DNA from: Pelagophyceae sp. CCMP2097
Lineage: Eukaryota > Sar > Pelagophyceae
Assembly (NCBI GenBank): GCA_026770575.1
Contig: MU657182.1
Coordinates: 1-64,000, forward strand
Reading direction: 5' to 3'
Length of the DNA: 64,000 nucleotides
How positions within the stretch are numbered: position 1 is the first letter of the stretch; each line of letters begins with the position of its first letter. A program made the position numbers and the translations under genes. Below the pieces are notes generated by a model that was not told the origin of the DNA, made no database searches, and worked only from the letters and a program-made list of their open reading frames with translations. Of this stretch, positions 10,291 to 21,090 are shown piece by piece.

Positions 10291-11423
10291 TTATGTATCG
10301 GTTGCATTCTGAGGCAGCGGTCGAATGAGCCTGCGAGGTCGATCGTCCCAGGTCGTATACGTCGGAGACGGGATGGACGCGTCGGAATTTTGACGACGCG
10401 GGTCGCACAGCTTTGGGAGGAACGCTTCCAGGGCAGGGCAGAGGCCCGGCGTCTTTTGCAGCCGCGCGGCGAGGTTTCGGAGGTCTTCGACGTCGTCGAC
10501 GTCTTCCCACGCCGCCGCCGCGGCGATGCAGTCGACGCCGCAACTTTTGATCCGAGAAGACTGCGACGCTGCAGTGTTCGCGGTACTCCATTCAACGTCG
10601 TCAAACACAGCCCGAGGCGCCGATGCAGGCAGCGCCAACGCCACGTAGCCTGCATATCCGCCTCCCAAAGGCGCCGGAGAATGGGCGACGGAGGTCTCGA
10701 GGCGACGGAGGCCTCGAAAAAGGCCACGCGGTCCTAGGACGAGAGAGGGCTCACCGCCGTCCGTCGCGGGCACGATGGCGGCGGCACCGTCCGCCGCCGT
10801 CGCCGCGGCGTCGACGACGAACTCGATTGGGAGGTCAGGTGAGTCCTAGCCATGGGTCGTCGGCAGCGCTTTTCGCAAGGGGCTTTGCAAATTACCATGC
10901 CGACAAAGACGACGGGTCCCGAGTTAGCCTGGCGCACGCGCGCGTACTCGGCGCCGAGCAGATCGCCGAGGTTGGAGCTGGCGAGGTCGCCCGAGTGCGA
11001 CGTCATGGGCGCGCACTCCCAGGGTCCGCCGTCTGCGCCGAAGAGTGAGGCGAGTACGTCGGCGAGCGCCGCCGCCGCCGCAGCCGTCGGCGGCGCGAAG
11101 CACGCGACGCGCCGCCACGCAGCCAGCTCCGAAGCGCGGCCGTACCTGCGCGCCGGCAACGTCACGGCGACGAGGCAAGGCTGAGAAAGACGTGCCTCAG
11201 CAACGTGTCGCGGAGGAGCGCGTCGGCCACGAGCAGCGCGCCGTCGGCGCCGAGCGCCGGGACAAGCCTGCGGGGTGGCGGTGGAATGCGGGGTGGCGGT
11301 GGAATGACGCTTGCAGGCGCCGTTGGAAGCACGACGCGCGGTTAGAACACCGCACCTCGTCTTGCTCGACCCCTTGACCGGCATCTTGAGCAAGACGACG
11401 AGCGTCACTTCGGCGGTGGCCAT
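10291..11423 (-). CDS. DUF2064 / TIGR04282-type nucleotidyl- or glycosyltransferase-like protein, about 5 exons
   Basis: The start (VTLVVLLKMPVKGSSKTRLVPALG after splicing out 11355-11268) matches the KAPxPGxxKTRL signature of the family. Further exons give GPVVFVGM-DSPDLP (the conserved metal-binding GsDcPdl), VPATDG-GYVALAL (the DGGYyL motif) and FDDVEWSTANT with DVDDVEDL near the end. Junctions seen are AG|GTGCGG...GCAG, ATG|GTAATT...CTAG and G|GTGAGC...GCAG. One short intron near 11180-11210 is unresolved. The family is related to GT-A transferases; its reaction is undefined. Intron 1 carries a GGTGGCGGTGGAATG tandem repeat. About 240 aa is expected. Confidence 0.7.
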
Positions 11424-11552
11424 GCCGACAAAGGGGTCCCCGCGAAAAGGCGCCGGCCGGCTCTGGAGCTCGGCCCCGCGATTTATAAGGGTTTTGCAAT
11501 CGCCGAAGACGGCTTGGCTTTGGCGAGACTGAGTTCACTCGGTCGTGGGACC

Positions 11553-13147
11553 ATGGGCGACGAGGCGTCGTCTGCGAAGCGCGACCGCTGGGCGGACTCG
11601 TCCGGGTCGTCAGAAGACGAGGCTAAGCCCGCCGCGACGGCGAAGCGGTGCGCCTTTGGGGCCTGCCGAAGCGTTTTGGGGTGGACGGATCCAAAAGCCG
11701 TTTGGCTTCGACGCACGCGATAGGACCGCCAAGCGCGCCGAAAAGGACGAGCGGCCAAACGACGAGGCGGTGCGTCCCTCGCGTGCGCCGGAAAGCTTCT
11801 CAGCCGACGGCCGTATCGCAGGCGCGCGTCGACGACTCGGCCGTTGAGGCGAGACTCCCTGCAGCGATCCCCGCCGCGCCGCCGTCGCCGGCGCGCGAAT
11901 CTTCGCCGGCGCCCGCGCCCGCGCGGCGGCGCGTGCGGCAGCCTCTGCTGGACGGGTGCCGATCGGTCGACGCCTTTGAAAGACTCGACAAAATCGAAGA
12001 GGGCTCGTACGGAATCGTCTACCGTGCGAGAGACGTCGCCTCGCGCGAGATTGTGGCGCTGAAAAGAGTCAAGCTGACAAGAGAGGCGTGCGTGGATGGG
12101 TTCCCCATCACTGCGTTGCGGGAAACAAATGTGCTTTTGGCTCTCCAACACGAGAACATCGTCGCCGTCAAAGAGATGGTCGTCGGCCGCGAGCACGACA
12201 AGGTCTTCATGGTGCGCCATGGCGTAGAGGAACCGCCTCAAGGAATTCCGTCGAAAATGCCGTCTTTTCCTATAGGAAGCGTCTAGAGGAATCCCTCCCT
12301 ATCGTCTCTAGTAATTTCCTAGGTGATGGAATACTTTGACCACGACCTGAAGCAATGCGTGGAGCGGCACGACGGCCCCTTCTCGCAGGCCGAGGTCAAG
12401 TGCTTGGCGGCGCAGCTGCTGGCGGGGATCGAGCACATGCATTCAAAGTGGTTTATCCACCGAGACATCAAGACGAGCAACCTGCTTTACTCCAACACTG
12501 GAAAGCTCTCAATCTGCGACTTTGGCCTGGCCAGACGCTACGGCGACCCCGTGCTGCCCTACACCAGGAACGTCGTCACGCTCTGGTACCGCTGCCCGGA
12601 GCTGCTGCTCGGGTGCACCGAGTATTCGACGGCCGTCGATATGTGGCGCGTTGCGGCGTCCCGACTTGCAACTTTGGGCAGAGAAGCCTTTCGAGTTTGA
12701 CATGAGGGCCGTCCGCTGGGATGATCCCGTCTCTGGAATGGCGTCTCAAATAGGTCTGTCGGGTGCGTCTTCGCCGAACTGCTCTTAAAAAAGCCCATCT
12801 TCCCCGGCAAGACGGAGCTGGAGCAGCTCTCGTCAATCTTCAAGCAGCTCGGGGCGCCGACGGAGGATCGCTGGCCGGGGTACGCGAAGCTGCCATTTGC
12901 TTCGACTTTTTCCTGGAAAGCGCAGAAAAGAAATAAACTCCGCGACAGATTCCCGAAAATCGGCTTTGGCACCATGGCCACGACGCCTTTGACCGACGAG
13001 GGCCACGCTCTGCTGGATGGCCTACTCGCCTTAGACCCCGACGCGCGCCTCGACGCGCATGCCGCGGCGACGCATCCCTACTTCCAAGAGAGCCCGCCCC
13101 CGACGCCGCGGCACCAGATGCCCACATTCCAGCTCCAGCGCGTCTAG
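11553..13147 (+). CDS. CDK11 (PITSLRE-like) cyclin-dependent kinase, 5 exons
   Basis: CDK11 kinases act with L-type cyclins in transcription and splicing control. Exons 11553-11647, 11724-11769, 11804-12211, 12323-12645 and 12754-13147 give 421 aa. A charged, disordered N-terminus of about 120 residues precedes the kinase domain. That domain shows the glycine loop ([12 protein letters not shown]), catalytic Lys (IVALKRVK), cyclin-binding helix FPITALRE (a variant of PITSLRE), the HRDIKTSN loop, DFGLAR, and [36 protein letters not shown] and the TPLPTDP-like [10 protein letters not shown] tail favour CDK11 over CDK9 or CDK10. The fourth intron appears to use a GC donor that splits the Trp codon of DMW. 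Nuclear location is expected. Confidence 0.88.
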
Positions 13148-13216
13148 CGCGCCCCCGGCGTTTCGGGCGCCGTTTCATGTAAAGTAAATGCCACAAAAAG
13201 TTGGTCGCCGGCGCCG

Positions 13217-14295
13217 TCATCGGAGCACGTCGGCGACGGCATCTGCGACCCTGATGCTCGCCTTGCTACACGTGCAAAAGTCGTGCGCGGCGTCTAAAAG
13301 GACCGTGTGTACGCCGAGCTCGTCCAAAGCCTCGCGCGCGCCGTTTTTGACCCAGCAGTCGGGTGCCGTCGAGAAAACGACTGTAACGTCGGCTTTGCGA
13401 TGGAGCCAGGTGAGGTCGGGACCTTTGGTGATTCGGTCGGACTCGAACTCTGAGGCGCCCATGTTGATCATCGCAGCGACGTTGGACGGCCGCGTCATGG
13501 CGTCCAACGTCAGCGCCCTGCTTGCAGCGCTCATGTGCGCCGTCTCCTGGCCGACTTTGGACAAGAGCCAGGCGCGTGGCTTTTCAGGGATGCGTTGGAG
13601 GACCCACGCGAGAGCGCGGAGCACTGGCGCGTATTTCGCCAAAGTGAGGCAGCCTTGAAATTTCGCGAGAAAAGTCGGGTTGGCCGGGTTCGCCGCGACG
13701 AACGGGAAGACGGCGACGACGGCGACGATGTCGACTCCTGGAGGAGGTGCGCTCAGCAGGTCCAGAGCGACGAGGGCGCCGATGGAGTGGCCGACGAGCG
13801 TGATCGGCACGTCGCGCGGCAAAGAAGCCCGCGCAAAGTCGATCTACGCACGGGATTTGTCACCGCGCGGGGTTTGTCACCGCGCGCGCAGTCCATCTAG
13901 CACGGCGTGCACAGTGCAGCCTCTCGGGGAGGCGGTTACCTGCGCCTCGAGGTCGACCCTTCCTCGCGGTTGAGCGGCGGCGCCGTCCTCGGAAAAGCCG
14001 AGCCAGCCGAGCGCGAGGACGGTGCGCCGCGTCTTGGAGTGCAGGTGCGCCGCAAAGTCCGTGTAGTACGCGGCCAAGCCTGCGCGGTGGAAATGCTGCA
14101 GACCGCGCGCACCAACCAGCTCGGCGTAAACGATGGCGCACCTGGGTTGCCGGGCAAAACGTACACTACACCTTCGCTCGCCAGTGCACCCTCGGCGGCC
14201 CACTGGAGCAATTCCGCGTCCTGGACGCGCGACAGTTTCGGGAACACTTGGGCCGGCGGCAGCGTCGGGAGAGCCATAAACCACGCGAGGAACAT
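13217..14295 (-). CDS. LDAH-like lipid-droplet alpha/beta hydrolase, 3 exons
   Basis: The exons 14295-14142, 14079-13940 and 13843-13217 (G|GTGCGCC...GCAG, CAG|GTAACC...GTAG) give 306 aa. Characteristic features are the VYVLPGNPG oxyanion motif, AYYTDFAAHL, the nucleophile elbow LVGHSIGA, and AAHDFC carrying the likely catalytic His. This set matches the lipid droplet-associated hydrolase family (DUF2305), thought to act on lipid-droplet esters. The start MFLAWF... is hydrophobic. It is divergent from TMEM18 (167-bp shared spacer) and ends only 69 bp from the convergent CDK11 gene. Intron 2 carries a tandem GTTTGTCACCGCGCG repeat. Substrate is not inferable. Confidence 0.8.
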
Positions 14296-14462
14296 GAGCT
14301 GCAGCGTGCGTCACCTATCTCTGAAAACACTCGCCGAAAGTGCCCGGCCGAACGTGAACGAAGGAGCATAGGGAGTGGACCAAGACCACGGACCACGGAC
14401 CCGCGAGCAGGCTTGCGTCTGGAGACTTCCAACCTCTGCAGGCTCTGGAGTCGGGTGGCGCG

Positions 14463-15300
14463 ATGGGTGATGAGGCGCCCGAGGGGGACTTTGCGGATAT
14501 GATGGAAGGCATCCAAGACTTCGTCTTCGACGCCGCGCGCAAGAGGCGCGTCCCATGGCCACGGCGGCGTGATGAGCATGTTTCTGCGTAGCGGCAACGG
14601 CCCGCAGGGTTTCCTGGAGAACGTGGCGGCGTTTTCGGCGGCCGTCGACTGGACCGAGCCGTGGCTGCGAGCCGTCGTATGTTTCCACTGTGAGTCTTGC
14701 ACTCCACTCAGTCGCAACCTTTCTCGGTTTTGTCGTGGAGAAGCGGCCCGTGCCATCGCCACAGAGAGGAAGTGCAGGCGTCTTATGGGTCTTCACTTTG
14801 GCCACGCGGCGGCGGCACAACGTCCAGTACGCCATCTTCTTCCTCGTCACACTCCTCGTCGGCGGCGCCGAGCGGCTGAACAAGCTCGGCGCGATTTACT
14901 GGAAGACGTTTTCCAAGAATGACTACTTTGACGTAAGTGCTGACTACTTTGACGTAAGTGCCTCCATGTAACCGAGTAGACAAACCGCCTTAGGAGCACG
15001 GCGTCTTCGCTGGCGTCATCTTCTGCCTGCCGCTGCTGGCGCTGGCCATGTTCCAACTCGTCAGTCCCGTGAAAGCCTTGGATCGGTCCTCATTCCACCC
15101 CTCTGTAGTTCAACTTCCTCTACATGGCTTCCAACCTGCTCATCGACGTCAAGCGCACGGAGATCCGCCGCGCGATGCAAAAGGACAAGGAGCGGCAGCG
15201 CAAGAAGAATGACGGCGACGCCGCAACGGCGCCCGACGCCGCGCCGTCTGACGCCGCCGCGCAGAACCCAAAGAAGAAGAAGACGAACAAGGGCGACTAA
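14463..15300 (+). CDS. TMEM18: TMEM18 homologue, 5 exons
   Basis: The exons 14463-14549, 14608-14689, 14712-14932, 14994-15059 and 15109-15300 give 215 aa. TMEM18 is a small nuclear-envelope or endomembrane protein with four helices and a basic C-terminal tail. Matches include VDWTEPWL near the N-terminus, the GGAERLN and IYWKTFSKNDYFD segment, the hydrophobic VFAGVIFCLPLLALAMF, and a Lys/Arg tail (IRRAMQKDKERQRKKN ... KKKKTNKGD). An insertion of about 20 residues around EKRPVPSPQRGS could be a further short intron. A 21-bp exact tandem duplication (14920-14961) doubles the exon 3 donor; using the second copy would insert VSADYFD without a stop. Confidence 0.85.
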
Positions 15301-15421
15301 CGCAAACTCGTGTTCCAGTCTCGCTGTGAAGGCGGCCGCGAGAAGACAACGTTTCGACTCGAAAGGCCAGTTGGACGACCCAGCCTGGGTGTGACGTATT
15401 CGGATGCACACAGCTCAAGAT

Positions 15422-17361
15422 TTACGAGAAGAAAGGATTCCTCGGCGCTTCCGTTTCGACGGCCGTTTCGACGGCCGCGGCCTCTGTCGGTATACGTTTC
15501 CGGATGGCCTCGAAGAGCCGCGGCGCGTCGACCTTCGCCGAAATGAACGCGGCGTGGAGTCTCTCGAGAGTATGGGGCGCGAACGTGTCGATCTTCTTCG
15601 TCGCTTCGGCCGCCACGCGATTGTAGAGCAAGGGCGCGTCGATTTTGGCGGTTGCAAATGCCCACGCGATGTTCGTCAGCTCTTCACTGCGGAACTTGTG
15701 CATCTTCTTCGGTGCTTCCTCGGCAACAGCTTCGAATAACAAGGGCGCTTCGATTCCCGCCGTGGCAAAGGCCCAGACGGTGTTTGCGTAGTCGACCGAG
15801 TTGAAGAATTTCACCTTGCCTACTAAGGCTTCTGCCGCGACGGCCTCGAACAACGCCGGAGACGAGACCCCTGCTTTGGCAAAGGCCCACACCGTCGTGG
15901 AGAGATCTTGCGGCAGGAAGGCATCTATTTTCCCGAGTGCTTCGTCGGCCACGGCCTCCAAGAGCTGCGGCGCTTCGAACCCGGCCGTGGAGTAAGCCCA
16001 TGCCATGTTCGCCAGATTCTGACCGCTAAAGTCGGCAATCTTCGCCAAGGCATCGTACATGAGAGCATGGAACAACTCTGGCGCATCGACGCCCGCGCGT
16101 GCAAAGGCCCACGCAGTCAGCGCCAGATCCTCGGGCGTAAAGTCGTCACTCCTCGGCGGCGGCCGATACGAATCGACGTGGATGGCGCCAGACTTGATGG
16201 CGTCTCCTCGTTTGTCGAATTTCGACCCGTCGTGAGTTTGCCACGGCGCCGAATGCTTCGGGAGTTTGACTTGCGCCATCTTCCTCGGCACGGCCAGGGC
16301 GACGGCGCGGAATAGAGCGGGCGAGTCGTGCTTAGCCTGCGAGTAAGCCCAGATAGTGTTGACTAAAGCTTGGGCGTCGAACTCCTCGATGCGGTCGATG
16401 ACAAGCACCGAAGCGTCTTTAAATAAACGCGACACCTCGATGCCCGCCGTCGCAAAGGCCCAAACCGTCGTGGAGATTTCGTCGGCGGAGAAGCGCTCGA
16501 TGAGCTTTGGGTCCGCCGGGTCGCCCGTCGCCAGAGCCTATTTGGGGAGCGAGGTGCGCCAAGCAAGCGAGGTGCGTCAACACGCACCTCGTACGCGACG
16601 GCTTCTAACAGTTCGCGCGCCGCTGCAATGTTGCCGATCTTGGCCACAGCCCACGCGGCGTCGGCGAGGAGACCCGGCTTGACACCAGCGAGCTTCAAAG
16701 TGACCAGCTCCGTCATCAACTCCAGCCGAGGGTCCGTCACGCCGGGCAAGCCCGGGCGGTTCATCAGCGGCGTCGTAGGCGCCTGGGTCGGGTCTCATCA
16801 CCCGCCTCGCGCCGACCCCCCGTCTCCACCTTTGTGAACGCCCTTTCGTCCGACGCGGCTTTGCGCGAGCTGGGCGCATCGATGCATCGCCGCGACGATT
16901 GCCACTTCCGAAAACTTGTCGCCGTGCTTCTCGAACAAGTAAAGGACCTGAAATTCGAGCGTCAAGAGAGATACGGCCCGCCGGGGGCCTCTCCCGACGT
17001 GCGGAGCCCCGGGACCGAATACGGGCCCCGTCCGCATGTGCCGCGCCTCCAGTGGACCTCCCCGGCGCCTCTCATCAGAGGGGACGCGGAAGCTTACGGC
17101 GTTAGGGGTCTTGCAGGCGAGAATGTCCTTTGCGAGCGCTCTTGCGAGGGCCGACGCCTTGTTCTTCTCTTTTTTTCGCTTCTCCTTGACGCTCTCCGTC
17201 ATCGACTCGAAGCGCATGCCGCGCACGACTACACGCAGCGCAGCCGGAGCGGGTAGATCGCGCGGGGCGACGCCGCCGAAGATGCTGCGGGCAGAGGCAC
17301 CGACCGCGCGGCGGCGCGCGGCCGCGCGAGCCAGCGAGGCGGGTCGCGCGAGCAGTGCCAT
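15422..17361 (-). CDS. 37-residue repeat protein without a visible RAP domain, 4 exons
   Basis: Exon 1 (17361-17098) starts with an Ala/Arg-rich amphipathic leader (MALLARPASLARAAARRR) suggesting mitochondrial or plastid import. Exon 2 (from 16947) holds LYLFEKHGDKFSEVAIVAA, matching the N-terminal domain of the two sister proteins at 1255-3974 and 54885-58075. Exons 3 (to 16588) and 4 (16537-15422) carry about nine repeats with cores such as LANMAWAYSTAG and YANTVWAFATAG. The last intron is 50 nt (GAG|GTGCGT...ATAG). The junction between exons 2 and 3 near 16800-16860 is ambiguous. The protein ends soon after the array (about 560 aa) with no RAP signature, unlike its sisters. Organellar RNA binding is inferred. 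Confidence 0.75.
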
Positions 17362-18562
17362 CGATATACGATTGGGACTACACCGATCCCGGCGGCGCGC
17401 GGCCGCGCATCCCCGAGGAAATTCCGAGTCCGAGTTTTGATGTTCGCCGACTCGGCGAAGTCCCTTCTCGAGCAAGAACCGACGAACGGACCCGACCGCT
17501 GTCATCGCTCCAGGCCAGCGGGAGCTCGACGTCGAGCGAGGAGGCGTCCGGGTCATACACGACGAGGCGATCTCAGCGGCCGGGTCTGCCGTTCGAAGGT
17601 GGGGGCCGCTTTGGAACGTATCCTGGAAAATCACATCGAACCAGACGGGCTCTCGAGTGGATTCCTCATATGTCGGCCCTCGCTCGAGGTCGAGGACGAT
17701 GCGGCCGGATCGCGCCGGCGGAGTGGCTGTTTCAGTGTTTGAAAAGAGATCCCATAAATGCGCAAGCACTCGACGAGGGGCCGTCGGCGACACCATCGGC
17801 GCTCCCTCGACGGGCCGTCGCCCGCGCGGACCCGCCGATGAGGAGTCTGTGGCGACGGCGCGGCGCGGCGCAGCCGGGCGTGCAGTCAAGCCGCGGCTCG
17901 CGAGGCCTCACGGCCACCGTGCTGCCACGGGCCCGTGTGATCCCCGGAGAGCCTTTGTTGTGCGCCGTACGAACCCCCGCGCCACGGCCGGCGCGCCCCC
18001 AAGAGATGCGCCTCGCTGCTCTACGGCATGGTCCCCGACGGACTCGCGCGCGGTGCCGGCCCGCGCGGCGCCAGTCCGCGCTGCTCTGCGAGAATTCCGT
18101 CGCTCCGGAGGCCCAGTGCTCCGCGGTGATCCGCCGGCGGGGCGCAGATGCCGCGTCTTCTGCCGGCGGATTCGGTCTGCCGGCGGCGTCGGACCGAATC
18201 GGCGTCGGACCGATCACCGCTGCCCGCGCCCGCGGTGCTCTCACCGCCACGCGGCAGCGGCGAGACGTACAGTAAGGGCCGCGCGCGGGCACGCCGCGTC
18301 GTCGCGCGCGTGTCATGCGACGCCTTCGTGTCCGGTGGATAGGCATTCGAAAGAAACTTCGTTTTACTAAAACGAAGTACAAGTTTTGTTTTACGGCCAC
18401 TCACCTCGAACTCACCCCGACGGCCGCCGCGAGGAGGGTCCGCCCCGAGCCGCGGTCCGAGGGGGGCTGCCGTCGCGCGCCGCCGCCCGGAGCGCCGGCA
18501 AACGCGGGCTCGGCCGCCGGTGGACGTTGGACGCCTGTGGACGTTGGGTGCCATCGTAGAGG
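17362..18562. other. 1.2-kb divergent intergenic region, no convincing gene
   Basis: Open frames exist here, including a 306-codon + frame at 17355-18275, but it begins with GTG, overlaps the neighbour's start codon and has random-looking Arg/Ala composition. A perfect 10-bp-arm palindrome, CTTCGTTTTA-C-TAAAACGAAG, lies at 18357-18377 about 190 bp before the SAC1-like start. The region around 18140-18240 is rich in CGGCGGATTCGGTCTGCCGG-type near-palindromes. Confidence 0.4.
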
Positions 18563-20763
18563 ATGAACCAGGACCGGTGGGTGCGGTGCTTCGCCGACGG
18601 CCTCGTCTTCGAGCACTTGGGTTCCTCGGAGCGCTTGTTTTTGCGCCATGGGGCGGGGGACGACTTTTCGGCTGAGGTGATTCCAGTCGAAGAGTCCACC
18701 GTCGACGAATCGGTAAGACCCGCGTTTCGCAAACGAAGAGGGGGGGCGAGGCTGAAGCCCGCAAAGGCCCCGAGGCCGCCCTTCTCTGAAGCGGGTCTCC
18801 GAATGGTCCCTTTTTTTCGCTCGGGCGGCATTGAATCATCCGCCTCGAGCTGCGGCACTTAGGCGCCAAAGGTGTTCATCGAGGGCATCTTCGGCGTCTA
18901 CGAGCTCCTGAGCGGGTTCCGCGTGGCGCTGGTTTTAGAGTCGGAGCCGTTGTTTGCGGGCGTTGAATGCGGCGCCGCAGAGCTCTCCACTCTACGCCGA
19001 GTGACGAAGATCGGTCTGGCGCCCATGTTCATGTCGGCGAAGAAGTCGCAGAAGCGCCTCCACTCGTCGGTGAAAGGCGACGCGGCTCTGCAGGAGAAGC
19101 TGTTGTGCAGGGCGCTGACTGAGCAACCCTTTGTCTACTCGCTCGAGAGCAGCGTCGCCACCGTGTCCACGGCGCGACGAGACGCGCGCGACGCGATGCA
19201 ACACGCCCGCGACGCCGACGACGACGACGCACCCGAGAAGAAGGGGCCTGCGGCGTGGCGCGAGGCGGACGCGCGCTTCCTATGGAACAAGAGAGTCGTC
19301 GTGCCTTTACAAAAGCGCGCCGGCGTCGCGGCGCTCGACTTTTGCGTCGCCGTGGCATCGGCCATCGTCACCGTGCTCCCGGATGGGTTGCCTCTGGTTT
19401 TGATCTCGCGCCTCTCCGCGACGAACGTCGCGACGCGGCTTACCCGCAGAGGCCTCGGCGACTCCACCGCGCCGACGGCGCTCGTCGAGACGGAAGCTCT
19501 CGTGCTGACGACGGGCGAGCCGCTGAATGCGGCCATGGTGCGCTGCAGCCCGCCCGTGCGGTTCGGCGGCAGCCTATCGGCGCACGGCAAGGCCGCAGTC
19601 GACGTATCGGACGACGACAGCGACCACGACGACGACGGCGACCACGACACTAGGGCCGACGTCGCTGATTTGACGAAGTTTGTCGACTTTTGCCGTGCCG
19701 CCTACGGCCGCGATTTGACGCTCGTAGACTTGATGGCGCGGCAGCCGGCCGACGTCGAGGCTTGCCGCCTGCGCCTCAAGGCCGCCGCGGCCAAGGTGGC
19801 GGCGGCCAAGGCGGGGGCGAAGCTGCGGCACGTGATTGTTGACCCCATGTCAAAAATGATGCAAAAGCTGCCAATCGACGCAGATTTGCGCCGCGGCGAC
19901 TTGCTCGTCTTCTGCGGCTGCGACGAGCTCGACGACGTCGACGACGCCATGGCCGAGTGCATGGAGAAGGCGCTGTGCTTCGCAGACGCGGAGACGCATC
20001 TCTTTGTACGTTTTTGATGTGGAATACGGCGGGCAGTGTCGCCCCCCCACGTGGATACTTTGGGGCAGTGTCTCTGTAGGCGGCGGCGGACTTGCGCGGC
20101 GAGGTGCGGCGCGCGTGGCGGCAGCACGCCGACGGCCTGGCCCACGTGCGGTCCCGGTCGCGCGCGGTTCTCCTGGGCGACGGCGCGGTCAAGAAGTGCT
20201 GCGTCCTCGCCTACCGCGACTTCCTCGGCGCGCTCGTTGAGGGCTCGAGGCTCGACGGCTTGGAGTTGATGCTCGGCGTGCACGTCCCGGACCCGCACCG
20301 CCGCGCGTCGTCCGTTCCAAACCGCGTACGAGGGTTGGCAAAATGGGACTGTGAAGAGGGGTGCAGATCGATCACAGAGAGGAACGCCCTGGGCGTCGCG
20401 TCCTGGATCGCGGGGCACTAGGTGACGTACCCGTACGAGGCCCACGACGCGTTTGCGCTGCGCGTCGCCGCGCTCTTCGCCGCGCTCACGGCCGCCATCT
20501 TCTACGTCGTCGAGACGACGCTCAAGTGCGTCCGCTCGGTGGCCCATTTTGCAAAGGGCGCCACGTCCGAGGCCTTGCGTAGGTCTGCATTGACGTGCGC
20601 GGCCTGGATCGTCCTGCAATGCCTCGCGATCCATTTCGGTCCGTCTCTCCTCGACGGCTCGCTCGCCATCCGCCTCGCATCGACGCGCCGCTACGGAGGG
20701 GCCGTCGGCTCGGGCTTTGCGACGCCGCTCGCCGCCGCGCGCCGCTCCGCGCCCGTCTTGTGA
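18563..20763 (+). CDS. SAC1-like phosphoinositide phosphatase family member, active site degenerate
   Basis: The exons 18563-18712, 18863-20005, 20080-20325 and 20422-20763 (donors GTAAGA, GTACGT, GTACGA) give 626 aa. SAC-domain features in order are GIFGVYELLSG, FLWNKRVVVPL, LISRLSATNVATRLTRRGL with VETEAL, FVDFCRAAYGRDLTLVDL, LRHVIVDPMSKM, then RRAWRQHADGLA and DGLELMLG. Hydrophobic segments follow (ALFAALTAAIFYVV, AAWIVLQCLAIHF), as in ER/Golgi SAC1. At the expected CX5R(T/S) catalytic site (normally NCxDxxDRTN) the protein reads FCGCDELDDVDDAM, with no Arg. It is therefore probably inactive or divergent. Membrane phosphoinositide binding or regulation is inferred. Confidence 0.72.
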
Positions 20764-21090
20764 GCCCGCGCAGCCAAAGTCCGACGGGGCGCCGGCTGAG
20801 CCACGCCTGCAAGCGACGCGAACCACGGCTGCGAGCGACTCTCACCGTGGAAGCAGCATCGCTCGGCGCGCAAAGGCACTCGGCGCCGTCGTTCCGACGA
20901 CGCCGCGACGCTCGCACTCGACACGCGGCGCCTCTGGCCGTGCGGGTCGCCGTCGCGTAAGACTCCTTAAGATGACTTGGAGACAAGGACCGGGCACCTC
21001 GTCGAGGGAAGCAGCAAGTTTAGTAGTGTACATGACTGGAGTGTTCGCAGCACTGATCCGCCGCCTTTTTTCGCGCGCGTGCGTCAGGCA

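Noticed and set aside
16798..17889. 363-codon - frame as one continuous protein
   Set aside because: Its middle matches exons 1 and 2 of the 15422-17361 gene, with a GTAAGC...TTTCAG intron between; the rest is read-through.
17355..18275. 306-codon + frame between two genes
   Set aside because: Begins with GTG inside the neighbour's start region, has random Arg/Ala content and no motif; GC-rich DNA gives such frames by chance.
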